A stretch of 64,000 nucleotides of DNA, from positions 54,295 through 118,294 of the forward strand of contig JAHQIW010003597.1 of the NCBI GenBank assembly GCA_019055375.1, given 5' to 3'. Position numbers and translations under genes: made by a program. This document shows, one piece after another, positions 34,936 to 45,988 of this stretch (positions are counted from its first letter, which is position 1; each line of letters opens with the position of its first letter). This DNA comes from Parelaphostrongylus tenuis (taxonomy: Eukaryota; Nematoda; Chromadorea; Rhabditida; Metastrongylidae). The notes under the pieces are model-generated. The model was not told the origin of the DNA. It did no database searches and saw nothing but the letters and a program-made list of their open reading frames with translations.

Positions 34936-35305
34936 AAAAATAGATTCTCGGCTGGTAGAACAAGTTGATCCATGGCATCGACTGTTTTTAGAACCTCTCA
35001 ATAAACATTCAAAATGATTTAAAAAAAAGAATGTTCAAAACCTAAACGAGGTTGGTACACCTGTCATTGTACACTGTGCCGTCACCACATACGCCTCCCT
35101 CCTTGCTACAATGCAGGGCTTAATGTGGGGCGTGGGTCACTGACGAGGAGGGCGAGCCTCTCGAAACATGCGTGTATGGCCTTGGCGTACCAACCTCGCT
35201 TAGGCTTTGAACATTCTTTTTTGAGATTATTTTGAATGTTTATTGCAAGGTCTTAGAAACAGTCGATGCCATGGATCAATTTTGTTCTACCAGCCGAATT
35301 ATTTT
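34936..35305. mobile_element. Foldback element with an internal hammerhead ribozyme, third family
   Basis: Inverted arms of about 115 bp (left 34948-35065, right about 35195-35301) share TCGGCTGGTAGAACAA, GATCCATGGCATCGACTG, AATAAACATTCAAAAT and CCTAAACGAGGTTGGTAC in opposite orientation. The spacer contains a hammerhead ribozyme on the plus strand (35134-35182). The corresponding left-half sequence is too altered to call one. No coding capacity. Confidence 0.65.
35134..35182 (+). ncRNA. Hammerhead ribozyme motif in foldback spacer
   Basis: GGGTCA (35134-35139), CTGACGA (35140-35146), stem II built from GAGG and CCUC with one bulge, GAAA (35163-35166), a short stem III on CATGCGTG, cleavage triplet GUA (after 35176), then TGGCCT (35177-35182). 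Stem I, GGGTCA with TGGCCT, pairs at all six positions including two wobbles. The stem I sequence differs from both other families while the core is kept. The stem II bulge lowers confidence slightly. Confidence 0.7.
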
Positions 35306-37295
35306 AGTTTTATACCACTCGGACCAAAGTTTCCTTGAAAATTCAAATTCTACGACATTGCTAGGCCTTCATCATAGTAAGATTCATATGGACTGATTCA
35401 TATGGATAGCAGAAAATTCTGTAGTTTTGTGACTTTTGACCAGAATTCTCTTAGATCGGCAATCATTCTTGCGGCTCGAGAACGTGGCCCATGGAGGACT
35501 GTTTAAATCCCCTTCCCCCGTCGACTTTCGTTGCACAGTACGGAATAAACTTATGGAGATTCGGATTTTGCCGTTCACTATCTCCCGTGTTATGTTTATA
35601 TTTCGTTTATCTTCGGTGCCAACACACTTGATCCGTTGACTTAGTACAATTTTATTCTAATAAAATTCCACACAGAAAGCAACTGCCTTTGCATTTTTCT
35701 AGCTGAGTTCGCATTTTTCCTTCTACGAATTAATCGCGTTACTTCCACCGTTATGGCAAAAAGTTGTCGGTAGCGTAGAATTGTAATAAACAAAATAACA
35801 CTTGTGGAAAAAGATTACATTTTATTTTGAATCAATCTACTGATGCCAAAATGTTCCCTTTCGTAATCGTTCCTTACAGTGATGTCTTTTTTTTTTGTTT
35901 TGTTTCGTTCTTTTTAATCACAAAATACAAAAAATGCATCCATGGAAGGATCTCAAGAGAGAATTTCAATCCTAAAGAATTGAAATGAGGTAGCATAATA
36001 ATTGCAGTTATTTTTTGTCTCAGTTGTCATATGGAAAGAGTAAGATCAAACATAGATATAGAAACGAATTTTGATTGTCACTAATAGAGAGTGAAAGGCA
36101 TTTAGCACAGTGAATAAGAGGTGCGTTGTTATACTCACTGGATTGGTCGCTCGTTCCATCGCAATCGGGCTCACTAATCCCTTTATCAACTGGGAGATTG
36201 TTGCGAGATCTATGTGGTGGTAGCACCGGGCTTTAACATCGGAAGCTTTCACAAATGTTTGTACACGTAAGATATACAATCAATTACCTTTACGATACCA
36301 CTGATAAAGTCGAATGCACTCTAACTCCCTCAAGCTTTGATTAAAACTGAGTGCTTATCCCTTCATCCTTTATTAACCAATAATATCATCTGTGCAAGAA
36401 AGACTAAACGCAGATTGTTGGCTATTGAATTTCACCGCATCAAGAGAATGAGTTTCTTCGTAATCTGTATAGACTTGATCGCTATTTTATTGAATTGTCC
36501 CGATTCAATGCTAAAAAACTCTAATAAAAGTTGGAGAATTATGTTTTTGAGTGCGAGTTTTGCGAAAGGCGGTCAGAGATCATCCTTTCTCAATTACTAG
36601 GATACTTGGACGGCCTGTTTTTACGAGTTGTGGAGAACCCAGCACATTTCTATTCCTTTTTTCTTCTCGCGATCGTAACCCATGGTAGTAGTTTAATTCG
36701 AGCATGGCGAGTGGGGCGGGTCTTTTACCGTGATCTGTAAAACATTGGCAGTTGTAAATAGAGCTGATTAATTCTCACCACGAAATAACCGCTCAACGGT
36801 GCGCAGTTGACCTCGGCGACGAATGTATCTCCGTGAATTTCCATTTGTGCAAATGTCGTCTGTTCTTTTAGTTCTGTGTCCAGCTCACCTGTGTTTATTA
36901 TTGTATATTCTCCTAGGTTACGAAAATGTGCTAGGTTGCAAATATCTGAGTAGCTTAAGCCAGTTAGACGTTGTATGTCGTCTAATTTCCAAAATATTCG
37001 TTTAAGCGCTCTGTGATTTCTCGCAGTATTCTTGACGTTGTCGAAGTATTAGCCCACGTCTCCGCTGCATAGCAGAGGACTGTTCAATTGAAAGATGAGT
37101 GCGCAGTTCGGGGCTCGCTCTCTGACCGATGCCTATTTGAAAGGCCCGAATGCTGTCCATGTTGCTCTCGTTCTTCTATATCTATCTATTTATCTAGGAC
37201 AATCTTCTATAAAGCTCCATATTGTTTTCCATATTCAATAGGCGGCCAGGGCACGTTGAAGCTGATAGCTTGAGCAAATTATTTGAGATGCGCGA
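35306..37295. other. No gene or defined repeat recognised
   Basis: Short open frames only (up to 87 codons at 36337-36600), with no domain or splice-site support. Confidence 0.4.
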
Positions 37296-37299
37296 TTTA

Positions 37300-37690
37300 A
37301 GAACAGTTTCACTTTGAATCTTCCATTTCGAGTGTTTTCTTTAGACCACAGCTCAAATTACAATATGCCAGAAAATTTTTTTTTTTTGAGTCAGCCCATC
37401 TTAACAGACCACGTGACATGTGTGGCTTAAAAATGATTTTCTGGCATTTTGAGATTTGAACTGTGGTCATAACAAAACACTCGAAACGAAAGATATGATA
37501 TATTGAATATACTCGCCAAGAGCAATCGAGTATGCAACACTGTCTGTTCAGTGGTAATTTCACTGAACCTACACTGTAAAATGTTCGTCGTCGCTAACTC
37601 TTACTGTGGGGACTGGAGCACTCACAGAGGATTGGCAAAAGACGAGAAAGGATAACTGCCCGACTGAAGAGACCGCAAGCTTAGTTTAGT
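37300..37690 (+). mobile_element. Hammerhead-bearing element, second family, truncated copy
   Basis: Collinear with the reverse complement of the 29.9-30.3-kb element: TTAACAGACCACGTGACATG, AAGATATGATATATTGAATA, GAGCAATCGAGTATGCAACA, TCAGTGGTAATTTCACTGAA, GTTCGTCGTCGC. At 37658 it reads GCCCGA then CTGAAGA and GACCGCAAG, the first half of a hammerhead. It breaks at about 37680, before the second stem II strand and GAAA. The left part is a further inverted repeat (37318-37376 against 37435-37500). Confidence 0.6.
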
Positions 37691-38301
37691 TTTGAGATGG
37701 ATCAGTTTTAGTTTAATATGGGGATCGTGATAACGACTATATTGTGTACCAGCTCATAATCGCTAACCTTTTGCTCGCTTGACATCTTTCTGTTTTCAAC
37801 GTCTAAATAATTAGTCATTAAGGTTTTAGATGGACATTTTGCTTAGGTTGCGTTATCTATTGAACTAATCGGCTTTGGATTGCAGTATTTGTAGATGTTG
37901 TTCTGGTTGACATCAACGTTTAGATGTGCCAATTTTTCTGTTGGCTTACTTGAGTGGACTGTTGTAATTTATCCTGTCGCATGATGGATTATCCTAATGG
38001 GCTCTGCCAGTTCAAGGCACACGTTGATATCACTCTTTTAGGATCTTTGCAAAAAAATTACGAATTTGATTGTCCTCCTGCTGTGCTTTTGCAATTCCAT
38101 GAGATAGGCACTATTTAGCTTTATGGACTTGAACACACAAAACGTCAACAAACATCTATATATGTTAAGCATTTATCTGTGATGGTTTTTTTCGTTTAGG
38201 GATAAAGGGAAAAGTTTATATTTGTAGTGCACTACAGATATCAATATAGGTTTTTCCTGCCATCTTTTCTGTATTTTAATCAATGGCTTCATTCTGTTAC
38301 A

Positions 38302-38517
38302 AAGAAGGAATGTGCACTTTTATTTTGCTCTGTTCTGTTTTCCGTTGCCGTTATTAACATCCATCCACTCACTGTTGTCAATGTCGTTTTCGACCAATTC
38401 GCACTCGAATTCCAGTGTTATTTTGCCGCAGTTCTCAGTATAAGTGCTTCTAATCCCTTGGCTCAACTGATAGTGTTTTGCCTTTCGAATACCTTTGTGT
38501 CGTCTGCTTGACTGTCA
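38302..38517 (-). CDS. Candidate coding fragment, unknown product
   Basis: A minus-strand frame open for about 70 codons between stops contains IRSTYTENCGKITLEFECEL, then VENDIDNSEWMDVNNGNGKQ. A donor-like ACA|GTGAGT lies inside it. The plus strand also has a 94-codon frame here (38227-38511), so the direction is uncertain. No family was recognised and there is no ATG in the minus frame, so it would need to be an internal exon. Confidence 0.17.
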
Positions 38518-38711
38518 ACACAGCACTTCTTCGTTATCTCAGTAAGCCTCTCGACGTTTTGAGTTTTGAGTTTCATGCCGCTCATCAGCATCAGGTTTTT
38601 ATGCACTTTTTTAGTTTATATCATAGGATTCAAATATTATCAAATTATAGTCTGGCGGTGTATAAAACTCTATACAGAGTGCATAAAAAGTTCTGTTGAA
38701 TTTTTCTTATA

Positions 38712-39015
38712 TAAAGGATAAAGGATAAAGCTCCCGGCATTGATCAATCCCTGAGGGATACGCCATGCAATCGACTTCAATTTTTAACTTCGTTTGAGGT
38801 GATTGAATGCATATCTGGTCTTTACAATGACTCGCGGTGGCCTCCCGCTGAACTTAGTCAGTGCTGCTTATCCTCCCAGACAACTCTGAAACCTGTCTGG
38901 TACCAATTTACCGACCCCGGAGGGATGGATGGCTTGGTGAGCCAAGAGGGCAAGATCGAACCATTGACCTCGTTTGCGACGCAGAGCACCTCTAACCACT
39001 GCGCCACATGCGCTC
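38712..39015 (-). repeat. SINE-A, full-length copy
   Basis: The minus strand starts GAGCGCATGTGGCGCAGTGG (perfect A box TGGCGCAGTGG), has B-box-like GGTTCGATCTT about 45 bp later, then a body of about 220 bp, and ends in GGGAGCTTTATCCTTTATCC. The body and tail match copies at 42.1, 42.9, 45.0 and 63.2 kb closely. Pol III transcription from the internal boxes is inferred. Confidence 0.8.
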
Positions 39016-39160
39016 TTTTTTCATATATATCACCATTGAAAATTACTGTATAAACAAATGAATTCATTGAATCAAAGGGAGAACTAGTTTAATCCATAAA
39101 CCCTTGTTACAATAAACAAGAAAGTTTGTAACAAATTTACAAAACTGCCTTCTTTGGCCT

Positions 39161-40154
39161 TTACACATATAAGAAGTCCCTTCGCAGATTTCCAACTATG
39201 ATCGCACACGTTTCTGCCGTAATCTCGTCCCAACCGCGTGTTAAAGCCGTTTTGGGCGCGTCTACGCTAATGTAGCGAGTAGCCGAGACATTTTCCTCCA
39301 GCATAAACCACACTGAGTAATGCACTGGGCTGAGATCCGGTTTGTTTAACGCCTAAATGTCCTTGCCTCAAAAGCCTGGAAACAGCTTTAGGCTGATGGC
39401 AATCGCTGAACGGGCCGAATGCGCAAGACTCAGTCCTGCTGAAGCGTAGAAAGCGGCGGCGCCAAAATGTTGAGCACTCCAAAGCTCCACTATGCCCCGT
39501 AAGACCTGTCGACGATAGCTGACAGCGTTCATTTTGACGTTTCCGTTGATGAAGACCACCGGCGCGTCTTTTCAGTGACGCTAATGCCGGCCCACACCAT
39601 CACAGAAGCCGGGAAATGACTGCGGCCTATGGTTTTTGCTATTTTGGACTTCTGTTGGCCCTTCTTAAGAAGTTGACGGCGATTCTGGCGAATATGGGGT
39701 GGTGTGACCATAAAATTCCCTTCCCGAAAAGCACCTGCGACAACGAATACCAGTGATCAAAGAAATCATACGGCGAGCCTTTGGGAGCCGTTCTTCTTCC
39801 AACTTTTTGTCCATAAAGTGAACATGGACGACTTTGTAGCTGCATAGTTTCAGCTTATTTTTTGCATTGTACGGACACACCGCTTGTTAATCCCAAACTT
39901 TCCGAGTCATTTTGCGCACCGGACGCTCCAGATTTCGTTGAATTCAGCAACGTAGCTTCTGAATGTTTCCGGAGTAGAGTAGGTTGTTGGGCCATTTTTT
40001 CGAGGGCGGTCCTCAATTCCTACAACCTCTGAAATATTTCACGGCTCTGTAGATACTTGCTGATTCAAAACCAGCCGATTTTAACAATGCCGCCCGCTTT
40101 CATTTCCGTCTTGTGCAACTCGACTTCTGCGATACGCTCATTTTTACGACCCAT
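39161..40154 (-). pseudogene. Decayed full-length mariner/Tc1-type transposase
   Basis: Read from ATG at 40154, minus-strand frames give in order: MGRKNERIAEVELHKTEMKA; SASIYRAVKYFRG; a GPTTYSTPE linker; a helix-turn-helix with YNAKNKLKLCSYKVVHVHF; HFPASVMVWAGISVTEKT; VKMNAVSYRRQVLRGIV; a QQD followed by a stop; and ENVSATRYISVDAPKTAL to a final stop at 39161. VMVWAGI and QQD are family signatures around the catalytic domain. Length (about 330 codon-equivalents) suits the family, but several frameshifts and stops make it dead. An outer end may lie near 40290 (CAGGGTGCCATAAAAAAATC). The other end was not identified. Confidence 0.8.
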
Positions 40155-40599
40155 AACTTATTGCAACTGAAAACAGACAAATAAAAAAAAAGATTCCAGA
40201 CCAAAACTGAGCGACGAATCGATTTGTCAATGCCAAAATCAACAAAATTGAAGTCTTTTGAAAATTGGCAGATTTTTTTATGGCACCCTGTTTTCTTTTT
40301 TTTTTTTTTAGAAATAGTTTCAAGTGCTACTAAACATTTATGATTCGGAGCCGGATTTTTGTGAATTGGTTAAAATTTTCAATTATTTTGATACCTCAGG
40401 AACAGTGGAAGGGCAATTCTTATCTAAGAAACTTTGCTGTATTTATTAAAGAATAAGTGAATCTCTTTGAAGCTCCTATCTATTTTTGAAGGTTGTTAGA
40501 GTCGCACCTTCAGATTAGAAAGTGTGCACTTTTCCGTTATCGCGTCCCAGTTCCAGCGCTTGTGCAAAAGTAACTCTCTGGTGGTTCTCAAAGTCTGAC

Positions 40600-41500
40600 T
40601 AATTATTCGATAGCTTGATTAGAGAATATATTTCATTTTCAGAACGGCTTTTTTATTGCGCTGCAAGAGCAAAAATAAAATTATGTCTCCCACTGGAACA
40701 TTTCTCGCCGAACAAAGTTTCTCTTTTGACCTTTAGTAAACATTTGATAGCTTAAACCTCGAAAATCCCAAATATGTATGGTTCTTGGGAAGAACTACAT
40801 GGCCTGAAATAATGTATCAATTGAAAAAAGATTAGGTTTTGCAAATTTGACAGCCATAAGCGCGATGGCTCGGCGGTCATGTTGCGAAATTGCTATGTAC
40901 ATACCGGCAAAGCACGATTTTTTGATCTCAGTGTTGCGCTGAGCAAAACTTAACATTCTCATGATCCCTACAACACACTTAAAGTGAAAGTAACCGTTGG
41001 TTAGTGAAAGTCTAAGTAAGAAGCTTTGTTCAGCGAGAAATGTTCGAATGGAAAGCATATTTTCATTTTTTCTGTGACAGTGCACTAATGAAGCTGCTTT
41101 TTAAAATGATATACACCATTGGAATCTTTGAGATATGAGCTATTAGGTAGTTACTAAACTCGTGAAAAAATCGAAAGATGCGATTTTCTTAATGCATGGA
41201 AAAAAGCTGTGGATTACGGAGATAATCTGAGATTCCGGAACCTCTTTTGACTACTATAGCGTAATGAAATTTTTTTTGTAGAATCATATACATTGCTGGA
41301 ATTCACAAGATTTAAGTTATCGAATGTTTACTAAAAGTCTAAAGAAAAAGCTTGTATAGCGAGAAATGCTTTAATGAGGAAACAGTTCTATTCTTGCTGT
41401 TACAACGCCACAAAAAACGTCTGAAAAATGAAATATATTTGCAGATTTTTTTGAGATTTAAGCTATTGAAAGACTGCTCAGACTTCACATCACTGAAAAT
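40600..41500. repeat. Dispersed ~150-bp repeat cluster
   Basis: 40600-40770 is a minus copy (ATTCGATAGCTTGATT, GCGCTGCAAGAGCAAAAAT). 40990-41500 holds at least two plus units, with GTCTAAAGAAAAAGCTTGT, GCGAGAAATGCTTTAATGA, TGCTGTTACAACGCCAC and GAGATTTAAGCTATTGAAAG. Unit spacing is about 150-190 bp. Open frames here are not proposed as genes. Confidence 0.5.
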
Positions 41501-41635
41501 AACTTTTCCACAAGCGCTAGAGCTGGGACCGGATAACGGAAATGATCCGAAAAGTGAAATTTAGGTTAAGTAATATGGAAACCTTCGATGTCAGTCGGGA
41601 ATTTTAACGTAGAGAGAGTGGTCGGTAAACAGAAG

Positions 41636-41745
41636 GCGGTAGTGCAATTGGTTAGCACGGCCTCCAAAAAGGGTGAAATACGGGTTCGATTTCCGCCTGA
41701 TGTCAAAATTCTGCACATCACTCAGTATTGTTGGTTATACTTGTG
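41636..41745 (+). repeat. SINE-C copy with tRNA-like head
   Basis: GGCGGTAGTGCAATTGGTTAG (A box) and GGGTTCGATTTCCGCC (B box) are spaced as in a tRNA. They are followed by TGTCAAAATTCTGCACATCA and TTGTTGGTTATACTTGTGAC. The same 3' body follows the heads at 4.6 and 60.3 kb. Confidence 0.6.
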
Positions 41746-42117
41746 ACACAATTGCTAAAAATGATTAATCTTGTTGAAATTCGAGTTTTCAAAATTCAAG
41801 AAGAAATTTCCAGTAGCCATAAACATCAAGAAACGTCTTGAAGATATCGTCGCATAATACTGGATGGAGCATTGCCGGTTTGATTGCTTAATTTCAAAAG
41901 TGCCAGTCTTGGTAAGAAAAAACGCGCAAAATGAGGTGGGTTCCAAAAAACCACAGCTTATTGGAGCAGGACATAGTGAACCATCCTTTTTAAAGCTTAC
42001 GCAAGGATTGGTTAATTTTATTAAAGATGACTGATGTTTTGGCAATTTTTCCTTCCTCGTAAGGCTTAAATAGTATTTACTTCACCACTTTCCTGATATT
42101 ACAACTATATATACGAG

Positions 42118-42416
42118 AATAAAGGGTAAAGCTCTCGGCGTTGATCAATCCCTGAGGGATGCGCCATGCATTCGACTTCAATTTTTAACTTCGTTTGAGG
42201 TGATTGAATGCACATCTGGCCTTTACAATGACTCGCGGTGGCCTCCCGCTAAATCGAGTCAGTGCTGCTTATCCTCCCAGACAAGTCTGAGATCTGCCTG
42301 GTACCAAACTACCGAGCCCGGAGGGATGGATGGCTTGGTGAGCCATGAGCGTGAGATCGAACCAGTGACCTCGTGTGCGACACAGTGCACCTCTAACCAC
42401 TGCGCCACATGCGCTC
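42118..42416 (-). repeat. SINE-A, full-length copy
   Basis: Minus strand head GGAGCGCATGTGGCGCAGTG, B-box-like GGTTCGATCTC, body as in the other copies, and tail AGCTTTACCCTTTATTCTCG. It lies head-to-head with the plus-strand copy at 42.88 kb across the 42.43-42.86-kb repeat. Confidence 0.8.
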
Positions 42417-42428
42417 CTATATATATAT

Positions 42429-42863
42429 GAACCACGTGTTGATTATGTGTTATTCAATCGAAAACAATATCAAGATATAGAGATATCTATTGACATGAAA
42501 ATAAATAAAAATAAACACACACTTAGCAGCAACGACAAAAAGCTATTGACCAGGCCTATGCGGAGCACTTTTATGTAGTAGCTACTAATCATATTTAATA
42601 ACAACAAAACGAAAGGACAATGAAACTTCAGGCAGATGATGTTGAATAACCACGTGTTGATTATGTGTTATCCAATCGAGAACAATGTTTAGATACACTT
42701 TTAGAAAGTAAAAAGAGGTGGTGGGGCTAGGAGCGCTGTGTATGGCAAGCCTTCATGTAACCTCAGTCATATGGAAAATGATCATTATACTTGCCGAGAT
42801 TTAATGAAAGCTGGTTTCCAAGGCATTTTTTTCAAATTTTTTTTACCTTAATAATTAATAGAA
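42429..42863 (+). repeat. ~435-bp repeat, inverted partner of 52.61-53.00 kb
   Basis: Near-identical over most of its length to the reverse complement of 52612-52995. Landmarks are GAACCACGTGTTGATTATGT, CAAGATATAGAGATATCTAT, TTAGCAGCAACGACAAAAAG, GGCCTATGCGGAGCACTTTT and CTGGTTTCCAAGGCATTTTT. The block CCACGTGTTGATTATGTGTT occurs twice inside the element (42432 and 42650). This copy has an extra segment of about 50 bp near 42730-42790. The left end abuts a short TA run, as does the equivalent end of the other copy. No coding capacity. Confidence 0.75.
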
Positions 42864-42880
42864 TAGGAATGCGAGAATAG

Positions 42881-43190
42881 GAGCACATGTGGCGCACTGG
42901 TTAGAGGTGCTCTGCGTCGCACACGAGGTCAATGGTTCAATCTCGCGCTCATGGCTCACCAAGCCATCCATCCCTCCGGGGTCGGTAAATTGGTACCAGA
43001 CAGGTCTCAGGCTTGTCTGGGAGGATAAGCAGCACTGACTCGGTTCAGCGGGAGGCCACCGCGAGTCATTGTAAAGGCCAGATATGCATTCAATTACCTC
43101 AAACGAAGTTAAAAATTGAAGTTGAATGCATGGCGCATCCCTCAGGGATTGATCAACGCCGAGAGCTTTATCCTTTATACTTTATATACG
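42881..43190 (+). repeat. SINE-A, full-length copy with probable target-site duplication
   Basis: Head GAGCACATGTGGCGCACTGG, B-box region ATGGTTCAATCTCGCGCTC, body, and tail GAGAGCTTTATCCTTTATAC. CGAGAAT occurs immediately before (about 42872) and after (about 43189) the element, consistent with a short target-site duplication. The head end GAGCRC can pair with GCGCTC after the B box, so the acceptor stem is partly kept. Confidence 0.8.
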
Positions 43191-43864
43191 AGAATGATGA
43201 AGGATATGCGAAACTTTGAATGCTGGTCGAAAGTTAAATATGCGTCTCACCTTTATTAAGAGCTCGTGGTAACCACTGCACCACCGGGGCCCCTGCTCTG
43301 CTATCACTCTTTGAACATTATTCGTAAGGTTGGTACTGATTGGTACCGAGGTGTGATGAAGTTGGACTATCGATAAAAGACAAGAGAGCTTTCATCTTGT
43401 GGACAAGTTCATGTAGATTCTACCACTTTTAATAAGATTTGATATAGTTTATTTTGAACTGGGATATGTCAGTTTGAAGCTGAAAGTGGCCGTAATTTTT
43501 GCATCGTGTAAATGGAAATTAACTCACATCAGAGCCTAACCTAACAATTAGAAAAAGATACTGAGAATAAAATTCATGGCTATATCAAATGTACCAAATA
43601 TCACAGAAGCGTAAATGAAAAACATTGAAAATCTAAAACCCGACTAAGCCAACAACACATTTTATATTACCATTAGTGTTTTACACACAATTTACTTCGA
43701 TAAAGGAAGACAAAACCTCAGGCTCTGATCCTACCGTGCAAAGATCGATGTTTTATTCACTGAAATTTTGCACCTAAAAGATGTTTGAGTTATTAGTCTA
43801 ACACATGAAGTATGGTAGGTTAGGCGATTTCGCTTTTATAGAGGTATGGCTATAAGGCATCAGA

Positions 43865-43935
43865 AGGGGCGGCCGCATAACAAGTGATGCAAGCTATCAA
43901 GAGCAAGATGCTTGTTCGATCTCTGCCCCACACTC
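43865..43935 (+). repeat. Decayed tRNA-like fragment
   Basis: GGGGCGG at 43868 pairs fully with CTGCCCC about 60 bp later, and GCTTGTTCGATCTC sits in the B-box position. The A box and anticodon arm are degraded. It may belong with the 12.98-kb SINE type, whose start is similar. Confidence 0.35.
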
Positions 43936-44735
43936 TCCTACAATAATTGAACGAATTCCCCACGGAACGCGCTAGCTCGGGTTCTCTCCAAAATTGTAAG
44001 AGGATTTTTCCGATCAACATTCTACGGCATCATAAAGAAGAGGAAGTCCTCAAGCAGCTACCAAAACTACACGTAAGGACTTGAAGACCTTTATGGAGAG
44101 TGCATTCGAAGAAACGAAAACGAATGTTCGAAGTGTTGGGATCAGCGCAGTTGAAGGTGGTAACGGATCCTGTTGAAAATGTATGACTGAATAATGGTGT
44201 TATCCAATCTCACAAGTGATATTTTAGTCATATGATATCTCAGCTCGCGTTTCTGTGAGTTCTAATTTGATCAAGTATTTCAACCTTTGTTAACTATTCT
44301 CAAAAATATCAGCGTGCTTATCTACTCATGAATGACTTAGTGAATTTCAGTCTCCGGCTCCCAATGTGTTGTTCTAACTAATACAGTGAGAAATTTGTGA
44401 AGTTACGTGTTACATAGAAGTTAGATGGCCAGCCTCGTACAAGTTTTAGCATCTTTTCTTTTCAAGTGTTTGCTATGTATCCCGTTCATGGAGTTGTTAA
44501 GCTCAGTTTAGATTTAACACTGGCTTGACATTCTGAAGTATTTTCCACATTAGTATGGTGGTTTTCGTATAGTGCGAAAAAGGTATGGCAAGATCTTCGT
44601 AGATCTCTCGCATTTCCAGAAATAGTAACCACAACATCGACTTCTTTGAAGATAAATGGTTTCAATGAAAGTTTTCTGCAGCAGCCTTGTGTAAACTCAA
44701 TCAGTGATGAAATCAACAATTAGCCTTTTGGTGCC

Positions 44736-44925
44736 GTGTGGTACAATAAGTATCAGCGTGCGCGACGTCGCTTATCGCTTGGCTACTGTAGTGACGGCGT
44801 CGCTTCTTGGGGTAAAACAGGCAACATCTGCAGATCTATCACGCCGACTGCTGCGCGAGCGACTACCGCGACGGCGCTTCCTATTTACGACGGCACGGGA
44901 AGAGTTAGCTGTACCGAGGTAAATG
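44736..44925 (+). pseudogene. GC-richer coding-like segment, diverged copy of 11.44-11.64 kb
   Basis: The plus frame reads YQRARRRLSLGYCSDGVAS then WGKTGN; the 11.5-kb copy shares the frame and the pattern (ARR-[KR]-[LI]-SL-x-YC). The segment stands out in GC content and abuts an AT-rich region with a SINE-A at 45.0 kb. The product is unknown. A transposon-encoded protein is possible. Confidence 0.4.
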
Positions 44926-45000
44926 TGAAGTCGATTTCGAGATGTAAAACGAGGTTACTCCAAGCTTATGGAAATTTTCTCATAGTCTATGAAGGAGATG

Positions 45001-45290
45001 AAAGGATAAAATAAAGCTCTCGGCGCTAATCAATCTTGAATGATGCGCCATACATTCGTCTTTGATTTTTTAATTTTGTTTGATGTAATTGAATGCATGT
45101 CTGGCCTTTACAGTGACTCGCGGTGGCCTACCGATATATTACACCTGTGCTACTTTTCCTCCCAAACAAGCCTGAAACCATTTTACCGACTTCCGAAGGA
45201 TAGAAGGCTTGGCGAGCCTTGACCGAGGGTCGAACCATCGACCGACATTTGTGTCGCAAAGCGCCTCTAACCAGTGCGCCTCACGCGCTG
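45001..45290 (-). repeat. SINE-A, moderately diverged copy
   Basis: Minus strand head CAGCGCGTGAGGCGCACTGG, B-box-like ATGGTTCGACCCTCGG, body matching the other copies with small deletions, and tail GAGAGCTTTATTTTATCC. Confidence 0.75.
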
Positions 45291-45935
45291 TAATGAAGGA
45301 CATAGAAACCTAACATATGTATTTGCCCTCATCTAAAATAACGATTTTAGGTAATGCAAAATATGATGTTAAGCAAAGCGAAGAACTATGGATTTTTGTG
45401 ATAGACTCTTGCTTCACGTCGATACAAATTTCACATGCAGAGTAGTTTTCGGTTGCTTTTTGCATTGGCTTCTAGGAGTGACTAACTATTAACTTTAACA
45501 TAGTTGAAATGTATGATATCTGTTTTTTTTCTTTATGAACAGTTCGGAAGTTGATAACAACAGTATTTTTTATATATCAACACTTCCAGTCGACTAATTG
45601 GGACCTCGATTAGAAATTCAATATAATCTGAGTTAATTTTCGTAATCTTTTCAGAGGTCCGTTATGACACCTCGGTGTTACACGTTCGTTTTGGCTTTCT
45701 CGCAAGCCTCACCTCTATCGTATGCCATTCAGCGCCCCCCTACAATAAGAAATCGAAACCGTATAAGTTACACATCGTGCAGGGTGAAAAAAATCACGCA
45801 ACGTGGCGTTCTTTAGAGTGATTGCTTGTCGACTGTCGTTTGCTTGGCTTACGGCTATTACCCCTGTATATATCAGCACTTTCAATCGACTCTTTTGAGG
45901 CTTCGTTTACAAATTCAATATAGTCTGATTCTGTC

Positions 45936-45988
45936 ATATATATATATATATATGCATATATGCATATATATATATATACATATATATC
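45936..45988. repeat. (TA)n microsatellite with GCATATA units
   Basis: Alternating TA run interrupted by ATGCATA palindromes. Confidence 0.85.

Noticed and set aside
35200..35225. Nematode telomere-type TTAGGC
   Set aside because: A single TTAGGC occurrence, with no array.
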